Part shown: positions 1 to 11,869 of the stretch, one piece after another
Layout: each line of letters opens with the position of its first letter
Position numbering within the stretch: the first letter of the stretch is position 1
Assembly: GCA_037576215.1 (NCBI GenBank)
Contig: JBANDB010000002.1
Coordinates: 3,162,001-3,226,000 of the forward strand
Length of the DNA stretch: 64,000 bases
Origin: Armillaria gallica
Lineage: Eukaryota; Basidiomycota; Agaricomycetes; Agaricales; Physalacriaceae
Direction: 5' to 3'
Translations under genes and position numbers: made by a program
The notes under the pieces: generated by a model
Told to the model about the DNA's origin: nothing
Seen by the model: only the letters and a program-made list of their open reading frames with translations
Database searches by the model: none

Positions 1-3000
1 TCGGACCACGCCGCAGGACCTTCCTACGGTTCTGCCTCCAACTCATCCTCAGAGGGCTCTTCATCTGTTCCCTATCACATGCACATCCAATCCCAACAGT
101 CCATCGTGTCCCGTTCAGACTCACCGCCTGACAACGGGGCTCATATCATGCTTCACCATATCCAATCTCAGGAAACATTGTACAATCTGCAACCCTCACA
201 AAACGGCATGTACACCACCAGCCATACCAACCATATACACCCCAACTCTGACTACGCTGTCGACATCGATCCCCAGAAGCAGCTCGCATCCAAAATCAAT
301 GACGGCCCTCCTTCCTTCAGATCACCCTTCAGCGGTTTTACCAGCGCTACTCGCTCTCGACACCACAATGCGCCTTCCATGCTCACCTCTCCCACCTCGT
401 ATCGCGAGTCCTCCACTTTCTACCCATCTGCTGCGGATATGTATCCCCAACAGATGACATCCCCCACCCACGTCCATATGCAACCGTTCGAGCCTCGGGG
501 CAGTTTCGACTTTTCCGGTAGCCAGACGGTAAACGGTGTGCCCAAGGCGTCTTTCAATGTCGTCGACCATCAGTTTACGAACGGGCATTCTTCTCTTCTC
601 CCCCCGCACAAATCCCAACCGCACAGTCAACAGTCGCAGCTTAATGGCTACGGCAGTCAGTACATGAACGGCATTCATTTGTCGTCACAAACGCCATATG
701 GTCCCCATATTCCATCTGGTCCTGCTACGTCCTTGGTCAACGGGAACGTTGTGGGCGGTGCGGCAGGATCTACGGTTCTATCGGGCGCTGGAAGCATGCT
801 CATCAACAGCTCTAGTGTACCCTCTGGTCCGCTCCAGCAGCAAGAGGACATTTCAACTATCTTCGTCGTTGGTTTCCCTGATGATATGCAGGTATGTACC
901 TTTTGGCTTACGTGGCAGAGTAATCCTCTTAATACTACTTTTTAGGAACGAGAGTTCCAAAACATGTTTACATTCTCTCCCGGATTTGAGGCTGCCACCC
1001 TCAAAATTCCCAACAAGGAGTACACGTCATACGGCGGCATTAATGGGGTCGGCACAGCGGGCCTGCGCACCACCGCTGGTTCGAATTACGCTCAAGCCTT
1101 TAATGGCTCTAATGATCCATATAACCTAGTTACCGTTAATCAGGGCGGTGTCGTTGTCGATGGAGGGCGTGACGGCATGTCCTCATGGCCTGCACCCTCC
1201 GTCGACGACAGTGGTAGCGGTCAATTCATGTCTGGTGGTGGCCTGAGCATGCCCCCTCGGAAGCAAATCATTGGCTTTGCGAAGTTCAGGACACGGGAAG
1301 AGGCGCTGTCAGCCCGAGACCTTCTACAAGGTCGACGGGTTGATATCGAGAAAGGCGCTGTCCTAAAAGCTGAGATGGCGAAGAAGAACCTCCACACGAA
1401 GAGAGGAGTGGGCCCCATTCCCAGTGGCCTAGGGGGTGCCGGTGCTTCTGCCAATGCTATCAGTCAAGGAATGATTGGCGTTGGTGCACCTGGTATGAAC
1501 GGGCTCCAAACGTCCCTGATCAGCGGCACGGGTAGTGGGCTTCTCGGAGGCGTGGGTTCTAATGACATGTATGGTATTGGACCTGAAGCTCTCAATATCA
1601 GGGAGCGGGAGTATTCCAGCGGGCCCCTCAGACCGCAGTGGCGAGAACATGTTACAGACATGAACGGTGCTATTCGAGATGGCAGAGAAGAAGAAGAACG
1701 CAAGAGGGAGAGAGATGTAGCTGCTCTCAATGCTATGGGTCTTGGTCCCACGCACCGTAGCGCCCCAGAGCGAGATGATGATGTGCGAGAGTGGAAGAGA
1801 CGCGAGAAGGAGATGCGACTGAGAACTGGAAATGTGACTGCTTATGACGCTTTCCACTCAGTGCCTCCTGGAATATCACGACAGTCATCCACCAATACAG
1901 GCTTGTTATCGTCTGGGGAGCTACCTACCGCGCCAGGCGGCCCGAGTCCCGTCTCCGGTGGAAACGCTTATCAAATGACGTCTCTTGGGTCCCTTCAATC
2001 CTTCCAGCAACAACCGGATGACATTTCTATCGGCCCGTGGGATAACGTTCGACGGACTGGTAGTTCAGCTATCCCGATCAGGCCCCCTTCGTCATCCCAG
2101 CGGTCATCCTCGCCGACAGATCCGTCCTCTGTATCTGGCTCTTCAGTCCCATTTTCTGAAGGTCCTCGTCCATATTCACCGTCTCGCGAAGCTTTTGTTG
2201 CCTCATCTCTTCATGATCCTACTGAACCTCGATCTCAAACGGACTCTCGTTCTTCGAGCGCGAATGGTGGGTCACAGAGTGGCAGAAGTTCAGGCAATGC
2301 TATCACAGACGAGGATATGTCACGAGCAGTTGGAAGCTTGGACGTGGGTACACATCAAGGAAACACTTCTCCGCAGTTACCGTCCCCTGCATCGGGGGCT
2401 AGTTCTGGTGGTAGTACAAGAAATGGCGTAGATCAGAATCCTCCTGTGAGTTATATTGATGGTTCATCGAACGAACTGGGTCCCTCATTTCAAATTTAGA
2501 TTAATACCTTATACGTTGGCAATTTACCGATCTCACCTCTGCCGCTCGGCGATGCATTGGAGGAAGCTTTACGAGATTTGTTCTCAACACAGCCTGGATT
2601 CCGTCGACTGTCATTCAAACAAAAGAACTCTGGGCCCATGTGTTTCGTGGAGGTAATTCATCCTTCCCCACGTCGATGGTGTAGATTCTGATCACCCTTC
2701 TATATAGTTTGAAGATGTCAATCACGCAGCGAAGGCACTAAACGAATTGTATGGCCACCCTCTGGGAGGTTTGGTCAAGGGTGGTGGTATTCGGCTGTCG
2801 TACAGCAAAAATCCTCTTGGTGTTCGTACACCTACCAGCGCCACTGGTGGCGGGTCTATGCTACAGCAGCAGCAGCAATCGCAACCATATCCTGGAGGGG
2901 CGTATAACTGCCAGGGTGATGAACGACCAAGCGTTTCCAAACGGGATGCTGCTTTATCTCCTCCACCCCATCACTCACATGGCTACCTCTCGTCACCTCC

Positions 3001-3265
3001 TCCCCCGCGATTTTTCTCGAATTCGCCCTCGTCAATGGCGTTCGGTGGATCAGCGTCGTCACGTACTGGTTCTTACGGATACGCCTTGACGTCTTCCGCC
3101 ACCTCAGGGAGCTCAGCCTTCTCGCCTTTTGGCGTGTCTTCCTCTATGCATAATATACCCGATCACAGTCTTCCTGATCAGCAGCAGGATCATCATTCTC
3201 ATCATTTCATTCCACGAGCATTGTCACCCAGTGTCCACAGCATAGAACCCGCCCGGGCAGTATAA
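1..3265 (+). CDS. Whi3/Scw1-type RNA-recognition-motif protein (5' end outside window)
   Basis: The frame is open from the first base, so the start lies upstream. Exons 1-891, 946-2445, 2500-2652 and 2708-3265 join with GT-AG introns of 54, 54 and 55 bp, giving about 1030 visible residues. A first RRM begins near residue 283 ([10 protein letters not shown]), is split by a Gly/Ser-rich insertion, and resumes at [15 protein letters not shown] second, compact RRM starts near residue 799 (NTLYVGNLP) and includes [18 protein letters not shown]; introns 2 and 3 cut it. The rest is low-complexity Ser/Pro/Gly/Gln sequence, with a His/Gln-rich tail. This layout is that of Whi3/Scw1-like mRNA-binding proteins, which act in cell-cycle, cell-wall and polarity control. 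Family membership is well supported; the target mRNAs are unknown. Confidence 0.85.
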
Positions 3266-4205
3266 GCGGACGGCAAGTTCGACTTCGACACGCATTTCGC
3301 ATTTGACACGCAATATTATTTTCTCGCAATTTTCCACCGATGTACCAATGAGCCCACGTTCCAGTCCTTAACGCATTCTACAATCCAATCACGTTTTATT
3401 CTTTTTGGTTCTGCTCTCTGCCGCTCTCATCCTTCAGGACTGTTTCATCTGTCGCAAGCCCATCATATATATATTGCTCGTCACTCACCTCTCACTATTT
3501 CGTTCTTCGACAACCATCACTACCAATTATATATTGCTCTCACTTTTTCATTGTCATACACAGTACTTCATCCTCATATATTCCACTACTGTCTTCGTTG
3601 CAATATCCACTATATAGTTGTTACTGCTCTTGTCGTCTGTCTTTCTTCATCCATCTCCCTTGCATCATGCACGCTGTTTATTTAGGGCCGCTGTGGGACG
3701 CAGCAAGGTCTAAATGGTCATGTATATTATGTTCTGCAAATCTATAGCAATTTCTCCTGCCTTCTGTCCTGCAATAGTGCCCGAGTCTTCGCTTGTGTTA
3801 AATAAGTTCCATGTACCTCGCCCAATTCACGAAAGCTTCGACAGAATAGGGCGTAGAAGGAGCTAGACTCGAACCAGTCCCTCCCGACACTTGATGACAG
3901 TCGATCAAGTGTACTAAGCGACTGTCATCGAGTTACAAAGGGACTGGTTCGAGTCAAGAAGGGGCCAAAAAGACGAACAGGAGACCTGCTTTGGTGTGGC
4001 CAGCATATGGAGTACGGATAGGTGACAAGCCGGGCCGCCTTGCCGCGACAACTATTCCAGGCATTCACCACTCGCATCCTTGCTCTAGTACCTTCGACCC
4101 CGGAGCACGATAAAGTTTTCCTATCATGAAACCTGAACTTGTCCATCCTTTCACATTTCTAGTAAATTTACTACCAACTGACAACATAAGTAGCTCCTAA
4201 ACTCA
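3266..4205. other. Intergenic stretch with a hairpin repeat
   Basis: The first 400 bases are pyrimidine-rich and suit the 3' untranslated region of the RNA-binding protein gene. I see no convincing gene. The short minus-strand ORF at 3925-4146 has no recognisable content. The inverted repeat at 3866-3955 is listed separately. Confidence 0.6.
3866..3955. repeat. Nested inverted repeat with tRNA B-box-like arms
   Basis: The outer arms at 3866-3882 and 3939-3955 are reverse complements (GACTCGAACCAGTCCCT and its complement). Inside them GATGACAGTC pairs with GACTGTCATC, so the segment can fold into a long hairpin. The right arm contains GGTTCGAGTC, close to the polymerase III B-box consensus. 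A looser relative sits at 5303-5374, on the other side of the kinase-like gene. It could be a MITE-like or tRNA-derived remnant; no transposase is nearby. Confidence 0.6.
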
Positions 4206-5211
4206 GTGTCCACCCTCGTGTTACACGGATTAACGACGAGTAAAGATGGAAGCGCTATTCCGCTCGTTCTGAAACGCTCGACAGTTCCGCCTTTGAAGAT
4301 AACCTACCTAGGCAATCCAGAAGATGTCGAACCAGAAGATATGCCACCTCCCCGCCTCCCCTCTCACCTTCCTCCACCTGGCAAGCACAGTCTCGTATTG
4401 AATGTCGACGAGCCAATTTCGCAGGGTAGGGTTGGGATGGTTCATAGTGTTCTAGTCGATACATCGACCTCATCAGCAGCAAATTCGTTTCACATACCTC
4501 CCTTGGTCGTAAAGGTATGCGTTCCCGGACAGACGAGCGATATACTCAACGAGGCTGCTTCTTATGACGAGATGGAGGCAAGAATTTTCCCAGTAGCTAT
4601 ATGATGTTTTACTGAATCTCTAATGTAGGTTCTGCAAGGGGTCTGTATACCACGCTGCTATGGACTGTTCCAAGCCAGCTATGTTTCGCACGAACTTGAC
4701 TTCCCGATTATGGCGGAACGAAAAGCAAGAGACGAAAAACTTAGACGCGAAGCGGAGGAAGATTTAGACGAGGACGAAACCCTTGAGCCAGTTGTTTACG
4801 ACGATCTGGTCACTGTCCTCATTATGGAACGTGTAGGTGATAGGTTGAAGTTAGGCAGCCCGCTTCCGCATGGCGTGAGGTGTGTGTTTAATATACCCCG
4901 AACTTACCTCCTACTTATTCTGTCACAGAGAAGACATGACTGATATGTATAATGATATTGGCCAGCTCTTCCTATGTCACCATGACATACGATACTCGAA
5001 CTTTCTATCAGCGCTGCCGGAGGATCAAGGCGGTCTACCCAGTCTGCCTTCCCCATTCACAGGTCGAACTTATAGTTGGCGTGTCGTGGACTTTGATCTT
5101 ATGAAGAAAACACCTCTGCCAAAAGTAGCCTTTCGGGCCTATCATTTCTCTTACATCTACCGTGTTTTACACAATGTTCCGTACGGGTGCATTGTAGAAC
5201 CATGGGAGTAA
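4206..5211 (+). CDS. Degenerate protein-kinase-like protein, start uncertain
   Basis: Exons 4206-4577, 4629-4879 and 4929-5211 join in frame into about 300 residues. The first intron (4578-4628) appears to use a GC donor (GAG|GCAAGA). The C-terminal half has kinase-fold signatures: a catalytic-loop-like HHDIRYSN (HxDxxxxN) and VVDFDLMK where DFG is expected, so the metal-binding Asp is kept but the Gly is replaced. An acidic KRE-rich insert (about residues 150-175) precedes them. A glycine-rich loop is not clear. Families like this expand in mushroom genomes and activity is doubtful. No in-frame ATG is found at the 5' end: the frame opens after a TAG at 4191, so a first exon is missed or the copy is truncated. 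Flanking hairpin repeats suggest a mobile context. Confidence 0.55.
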
Positions 5212-6737
5212 TAAATTTATATGTATCTGATCAACAGTGGGTGTGACCACCTCATTGGGCGAAGCGGGTACCTGCCAAAGGTGTAGCCAGTTCACACCTC
5301 GGTTGATGACAGTCGATCAAATAGAGCGGAAAGTAGCTGCCGATTATCATCAACTGGCGGTGAGACTGGTTCGAATCTATTGAAAAACGGTCTGCACCAA
5401 AAGTTTTAAACCATCTTTCACTTCGCGTCGAATTTAGCGCTTGGTTGTACCTCCGTGTCACAATATACATGGTCTCGCTGAGCATTTTGGGCATACCAAT
5501 GACGCGTCTTCGCGCTGCCAGCGCGAAATAACTCCCTTTATAGGATTAACATAAAGGGGACCGAAGAGGAGAGCGCTTGCTCGGTCTGAGATTTTCAGGT
5601 GCCCATTGTTTTATGAAGGTTTGTGTAATTGCTGGGTATTAAATTTCTATCCTATTTGATGCGCACAGGGTTACTAGGTTTGTTGCTTCCTCTGCTGTAT
5701 TTACCCTGCAGCTTGCGGTTTTAATTCGTCTGTACTGGTGCCAGACACTGGAATGAACATCATCCTATTTCTTCGTCGCTAATGAAGACCATCATTTCCT
5801 GGGGCTTAATTTATGATCTGAAGGACTGGCTGTGCAACGCTGAAAAGGCACTTTGTGAATGTACATATTCGTTCCTGTATCTTCTTATCCGCGTTGTCCG
5901 CTTTACCGACTCGTTGATGATCTGTTCACCTGGTACTTGATATGGGACGACAGAACGACAACTCAAGCGAGTGGATCCCGGAGTTCAAGTGATTTCATGA
6001 TAGATAGCGTCACGGTCGTATTAAATGTATTCTAGGCGGCCGCAGGCGTAGTCCACGAGCCCCAAGAACGTGTTGTTGCCTCTTCAATAAGGTGAAAGAA
6101 ACAGTACGCTGACCCTGATGGGAAAAGACAGTGGCCAGTGAAATTTTGAAACGTCAAGAAGCCCAGAGATCTGCCAAAGAAAATCGCTTCAACGTGGTTA
6201 ATGCGGTCAGAAGTGCGATCCCCGCTCTGCTTGCCAGTCCTGCAGTATACATTCTTCGACGCTCCTTATTTTCCCTCGAATGTGAACATGTGAGCCTTTA
6301 CGACGTTGTTTTCCGTAACAAAAGAAGAGCTACGGGCCCTGCGGGGAGTTCCTGGTACCGCATTGACACTTTCCCCTCTTGCTTCTGAGTGTCTGCATTC
6401 CTTGACAGGTGCAATGAGATGCAGTGTAAATAATGAGGTAGCCTTGCATGTTGTTTTCTATCTTTAATTGCGGTCCGGGTTTGCTTTGTTGTCACGAAGA
6501 GTCGGAAGTCGGAAAGACAAATAAGGCATGAACTGACGGCATTCGTAGCCACGGGACTAGTTCCGCTGTTTCCCTTGTCCCACCAGGCAACCTCAGGCTT
6601 CACTATCATATCTACCCTCCTTATTCACGATTCAGTCTTCTTCTTGAAGCAACATATCAACGTCTGTCGCCCAGCAGGCCCACGCTCTTCACGACCAAAA
6701 ATCTGCTTAATTTCTTGAACGACCGTTGCTGATAGAA
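5212..6737. other. Intergenic stretch, no gene recognised
   Basis: Apart from the repeat at 5303-5374 and a 19-nt near-palindrome at 5509-5527 (TTCGCGCTGCCAGCGCGAA), I see nothing that can be supported. The short open frames at 6131-6388 (+) and 6298-6609 (-) overlap each other and lack family features. The last 200 bases probably hold the promoter and leader of the channel gene. Confidence 0.5.
5303..5374. repeat. Second copy of the hairpin repeat
   Basis: Positions 5303-5320 repeat exactly the 18 bases at 3891-3908 (TTGATGACAGTCGATCAA). After a longer gap, GACTGGTTCGA at 5364-5374 matches 3942-3952 in the same order. The inner arms are imperfect here. The pair brackets the kinase-like gene at a distance of about 1.4 kb. 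Confidence 0.55.
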
Positions 6738-9700
6738 ATGGGCGGTCTCGACGATGCTGGAGACATCCTGAATACGAACTCGCGGACGCTGGCGCCCGCT
6801 GCAGTCGGCTCTCAGGTGGTGTTGATGAGTATCATATCAGTGCGTATCTTATCTTGTCGACTGCGACGCAATACTGACATGTAACCAGACTGTTACTGTC
6901 CTTGCCTTCAACTTTTTACGTCCCAAAAATAAGGCAGGTATCCCTCACAATTATCCTTAACATGCGCCCATTGTCTACCCACAGATTATCTACGAGCCAA
7001 AGGTCAAGTATCACGTTGGGAACAAGCCTCCACCTCGGATAAATGACTCTGTCTTGTTCGGTTGGCTTCCCCCGCTAATCCACACGAAAGAGCCTGAGCT
7101 CGTCGAAAAAATCGGTCTCGATGCAGTCACCTTCCTTCGTTTCCTGCGACTCATGCGCTGGTTGTTCGCCGGTGTCGCCGTCCTGACATGCGGTATCCTC
7201 ATCCCTATCAACGTCGTTTACAATCTCAAGAAGGTCGACTCCAAGAACCGCGATGTTCTGAGTATGCTGACTATTCGTGATGTATCTGGCAACCTCCTCT
7301 TCGTCCATGTTACGGTTTCCTACCTAATCACCGCCCTCATCATCGCACTAGTTCACATCAACTGGGCGCAAGTCGTACGATTGCGTCGGGAGTGGTATCG
7401 GTCTCCAGAATACCTCCAGTCTTTCTACGCTCGGACCCTTACTGTGAGGCACGTGCCAAAAAAGTATCAGTCCGACATGGGGATCAAGGACATCTTTGAA
7501 TCCGTCCACGTTCCTTATCCTACGACTAGTGTTCACATAGGAAGGAGGGTTGGAAAACTCCCAGAGTTGATCGAATATCACAACGACACAGTTAGAGAGC
7601 TGGAACAATATCTCGTCAAATATTTAAAGGGTGGAAAGATAGGCAAGAGACGACCGACTGTTAGAATTGGCAGTCATTGTGGTCTTGGTGGGAAAACGCA
7701 TGATGCCATCGAATTCTATACGTGAGTTCCTGTCATTGCATCAGGCACTATTTTTCTAAAACAATACGTATAGCGCAAAGCTCAAGCGCACAGAGGCGGC
7801 CATAGAAGAATACCGCTCCCAAATAGACACTCGCAAAGCGGAAAACTATGGGTTTGCGAGTATGGCCGCGGTCCCTTACGCTCACATCGTGGCCAAACTA
7901 TTGAACAGCAAGCATCCTAAAGGAACAGACATTGAACTGGCTCCCAATCCCAAAGATATTGTAAGTCACGTCTCGGTTTTTCCAACGAAGACGCCTAAGC
8001 ACGTCATAGATCTGGGAGAACATGAACAAATCTGAAGGTGAACTGGCAAGGAAGAAGTTGACTGGATTTCTCTTTCTGGCCCTCGTATGCTTCTTCAACA
8101 CGGTGCCCTTGTTCATCATATCGGTGTTAGCCAACTTGGACTCAGTAAGTAACACAGTTTCGCGCTCTACCCGTTCTGACCGGTTTTTAGTTGACTGCAT
8201 ACGTGCCATTTCTTGAAGAATGGTCGAATTCTTCTCCCACATCCTTTGCCTTCGTTTCTGGTGTTCTGCCACCGGCGTGTCCGGTCTTTTTGGCTTCTTT
8301 TTGCCTGTAATCATGAGATGGCTGACGCAGGTACGAGGCCGCACAAAAGCTACTACGTACATTTCCCTGACATTCTTTCCCTCCTTCCTCTAGTACATGG
8401 GTGCTCTTACGCACTCTAGACTTGATCGCGCCGTCGTCGCTCGCTACTTTGCTTTCTTGGTCATTTCGCAATTGATTATCTTCACGTTGATTGGTGTCAT
8501 ATTCAGTGCGTCCTATCGTTTACACGCGTTGACTCAAACTTATCTACGTTCAGATTCCGTCAAACAGATCGTTACACAGGTTGGGAAGAAGAGTTTCAAT
8601 GAGATTATTAGCAACCTTGATAGTAAGTTTTACCATTCCGGTGTACGCGTCTATCTCTGATTTTTTAATATTTCAGCCCTGCCCGATACCATTAACAGGA
8701 CATATATTGATCAGGCGTCTTATTGGCTGACATTCTTTCCGTGCGTAGGCTCCTCCAGAGCACGCGCTCGCAAGCTGACTGATTAAATTGTAGTCTGCGT
8801 GGTTTCCTAGTAGTCTTTGATTTGGCTCAGATCATCAACTTGCTATGGCTGTCTTTCAAGACTCAGTAAGCGAAGGCGTTGTTCTTGTAATCCTTGACGC
8901 TTATCTCTTTACAGTGTGTTTGGTCGTACTCCGCGTGACATCCGAGAGTGGACTCAGCCCCCCATCTTCCCGTACGCCGTGTATTAGTAGGTGAATTTGT
9001 TTTATTGAATGACAGCGTGCTGATGGTCATTTATTTACAGCGGCAATACTGTGAGTTCTCTTTCGCGTCGTGGGCAAGCCTTTATTGAACCATACCTTTA
9101 GCTGTTCATGGGTTCCGTTGGGTTAATCTTTGCTCCCCTCGCACCGCTAGTGCCCTTGGCTGCTGCTATCGTATTCTGGATGAGCTCTTTCGTATACAAA
9201 TATCAATTGATGTTTGTGTTCGTCAGTAAGGTTGAAACTGGTGGCGTAAGTGCATTCAAAGCGTTAGTGACTTCTGCTCATCGTCCATACAGCGAATGTG
9301 GAATCTTATCATAAACCGACTGTTGTTTTGCGTTGCCCTCATGCAAGCCTTGCTTATTCTGAGTAGGTTATTTTTTTACGGATACGTGAGACGGGTTTCT
9401 TATTCATCCATGCAGCCATCGGTCTTCAATATGGTTTCAAGTCACTACAATGGCTCATTACTATTCCTCCTATCATCATCGTCATCGCGTACAAGATCTA
9501 TGCCAATAAGGTGTTTGACAACCCATTCCGCTACTACAATCCTTCGGAAGAGGAACTTCGGCTGGCAAAGGTGCATTCGGAACGCGCTGACAACAAGGGC
9601 AATAAGCTAGGGAAACGCTTTGGACACCCCGCCCTTCATGCTGATCTGTTCACGCCAATGTTGCATGCGAATATGATGCCTCTCCTTGGTCAAGTGTACA

Positions 9701-10456
9701 AAGGCAAGATTGGTAGAGACCAAGCCAAGCTGGACGAGTACGGCGGGCAGAAGATGGATGCACAAGTCGTCGAAGGTGGTATCCGGATTGCTGCCATTGA
9801 TCAAGTAAGCATGCGTTATATCGATATATTTCCTGTTTGCTCAAACCTATCCGTAGCGTGATCTCGAATATGACCCTGTTCAATATCAACGCGACCGCGG
9901 TGAACTGGACTGGGACACCCGATCAATAAACTCCACTGCCATGTTGGATAGCGGTCCTTCAAATACCAACTTCTATGGCAGCAGTACAACATTGCTCAAT
10001 GGCTACGACCGTGACCGATATCTTGCTGGCGGAAAGAGTTCTGCACCTGGCGAGAACTTTGAGTTGACCACGATGGATTCCCCCCGAGAGCCTCTACTTA
10101 GCCCACGATCGCAGATGTACTATCAGCAGCAGCAAGGTTTCGACTCAACGCAGTCCTTGGCGCCGTCAATACCACCGACAATGTATAACGATGGTGCTAT
10201 GAGGGAGGCGCCAGTACATCGGCCGCAGGGCTCACAGTCATCTGTCTACGCCGGAGTACCTATGGATAGGACGATGAGCCCATTCCAGCAGGAGCGAAGT
10301 GGCAGTCCGTTTGTGGAGCACCGCAGTGGTAGTCCACTGGATGAGCGAACGGCCAGTCCTCGGCCATACGCAGGCCAACAGCGGCAATACTCTCATGACC
10401 GGGGCCCTTCTGGAGGCAGTGGCAACATGGCAGGCCGTGGCGCATATAGAGGTTAA
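6738..10456 (+). CDS. CSC1/OSCA-type calcium-permeable stress-gated cation channel, with an apparent frameshift
   Basis: About 16 exons (6738-6839, 6889-6933, 6985-7721, 7774-7960, 8010-8144, 8191-8330, 8394-8505, 8554-8622, 8677-8740, 8794-8865, 8915-8986, 9041-9050, 9102-9245, 9293-9362, 9416-9804, 9857-10456) encode an OSCA/TMEM63-family membrane channel. An N-terminal helix is followed by the family block FNFLRPKNKIIYEPK, FGWLPPL, a cytosolic domain, the multi-helix DUF221 core (GALTHSRLDRA; LAPLVPLAAAIVFW) and a long Ser/Gln-rich tail. Such channels pass cations on osmotic or mechanical stress at the plasma membrane. The intron at 6934 uses a GC donor. Near 8273-8280 the frame breaks: the conserved LPPA reads in one frame and LFGFFLPVIMRWL in the next, as if one base were missing. 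No splice sites explain this. It may be an assembly error or a damaged allele. Confidence 0.85.
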
Positions 10457-10855
10457 CAGGATGTTCTATTTTTTCTGTTATTCTTACCTATTGGTTTCCA
10501 TTTCTGCCTTTGTACTTGGACGATGTAGGGGTGTCGTCCAATGCGTTGGCCTTGTATGTTGGATTTAGTTGATCTGATTGGACCATGTACTACAGTAGGA
10601 GCGTATTATTGTGATGGACGGACACGACTGAAACAGACTATTCACCTTATGCATTTTGAGAAGGCAGATGTACTAGGACAGCCATTCATACAACTTATAT
10701 GCGATGGTTTCTTGCCCAGGCGGCAGGCCCCTATGACTTGAAGAGGATGAGTTTGTGCTTGTTTGCACCAGAAGCCAATCGACGTTTTCGGCTGTCAACA
10801 CATCTCAAGGTCCTCAAAGTTATCAAGGCGCCGGCACACTTTTTTTTACAGCAAA

Positions 10856-11441
10856 ATGGGCTCAACGAGGTGAGAGGTCCTTCTTGACGTCTCCGAGATG
10901 CTGCATCCGCGATCTGGAGCCTTTTGGATGGCTGGAAACGATGGATGGACGCCGACTTGAATGGATGACGCTTACGGACTTTTGGCAGATTGTACTCCAA
11001 AGGTCGTGTCCTTGGACACAAGCGGGCCAAGCGCAACACTCGCCCCAACACCTCCCTCCTTCAGATTGAGGGTGTCGCTACCAAGGAGGATGCCCAGTTC
11101 TACCTCGGAAAGGTGTGTTCAATCAGTCGCTGAAATCGTCCTACGTACTGACCTTTTGTAGCGGGTTGCATATGTCTACAAGGCGAAGCGGGAAGTAAAA
11201 GGATCCAAAGTGCGAGTCATTTGGGGGTGTATATCATCTATCAACTAGATGGTCGACTCAATTTCCTCGACAGACGAGTGACCCGGCCACATGGAAGCTC
11301 TGGTGTCGTAAAATCAAAATTCCGTTCCAACCTCCCTCCCCGCGCGTTCGGTGCCAGTGTTCGGGTGGTGCGTCACTCTAACATACTCCTGTTGTGTTTT
11401 GGCTTACGTCCCTCTAGATGCTCTACCCCTCGACGATCTAG
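10856..11441 (+). CDS. RPL33: 60S ribosomal protein eL33 (L35A)
   Basis: Five exons (10856-10869, 10989-11112, 11162-11226, 11274-11367, 11418-11441) give a protein of about 107 residues beginning [17 protein letters not shown]. The block [14 protein letters not shown], then [26 protein letters not shown] and the C-terminus VRVMLYPSTI, are diagnostic for eL33. The length and the very short first exon ending inside an Arg codon are typical of basidiomycete ribosomal protein genes. The start is the ATG that joins in frame to the conserved LYSKGR. A T-run and weak pyrimidine tract lie just upstream (10841-10848). This is a core component of the large ribosomal subunit. Confidence 0.95.
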
Positions 11442-11869
11442 GTTGTTCGTACTTTATGCATATACGTATGGTACCTATGGCGCTTTCCTACCCGATTCAC
11501 ATAACGCAATATGACACGCTTGGCGCATATACACATATTAAGATCGAGTGAGGTGCGACTGGGAATCTTTCGAAAATTTGCTCAAGTATATGGCGTCCTT
11601 CTGTTACATGTCAATCATGTCGGCTGTGGCCAGCTTGAAGGCGAACCTCACTTGTACAAGATGATTACTTTCGAACGCATGATTCCCAGTACGTGGTTTA
11701 CAGACTGTCATATCGACCTCCTTTGGATGGATACAAATTGAAGCGATCTGTCTTTCCGGCAAATAATTGACTGCTACCAGGTGGTAAGTTCTTCCGACAA
11801 GTTATAACATCGCATCAACTTGAAGCTAAGTAACATGTCCTAAGCCTCATGACCGTCAGAGAAGAGCTG

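Noticed and set aside
322..678. Minus-strand ORF of 118 codons
   Set aside because: It lies opposite the coding exon of the RNA-binding protein and has no family features.
3866..3955. tRNA gene based on GGTTCGAGTC
   Set aside because: No acceptor stem, D-arm or anticodon arm can be placed around it; only the B-box-like arm of a hairpin is present.
6131..6609. Two overlapping short ORFs on opposite strands
   Set aside because: No ATG context, splice sites or recognisable motifs; composition is like the surrounding intergenic DNA.
10260..10887. Short ORFs after and within the channel tail
   Set aside because: They fall in other frames of the tail or in the 3' region, without conserved content.
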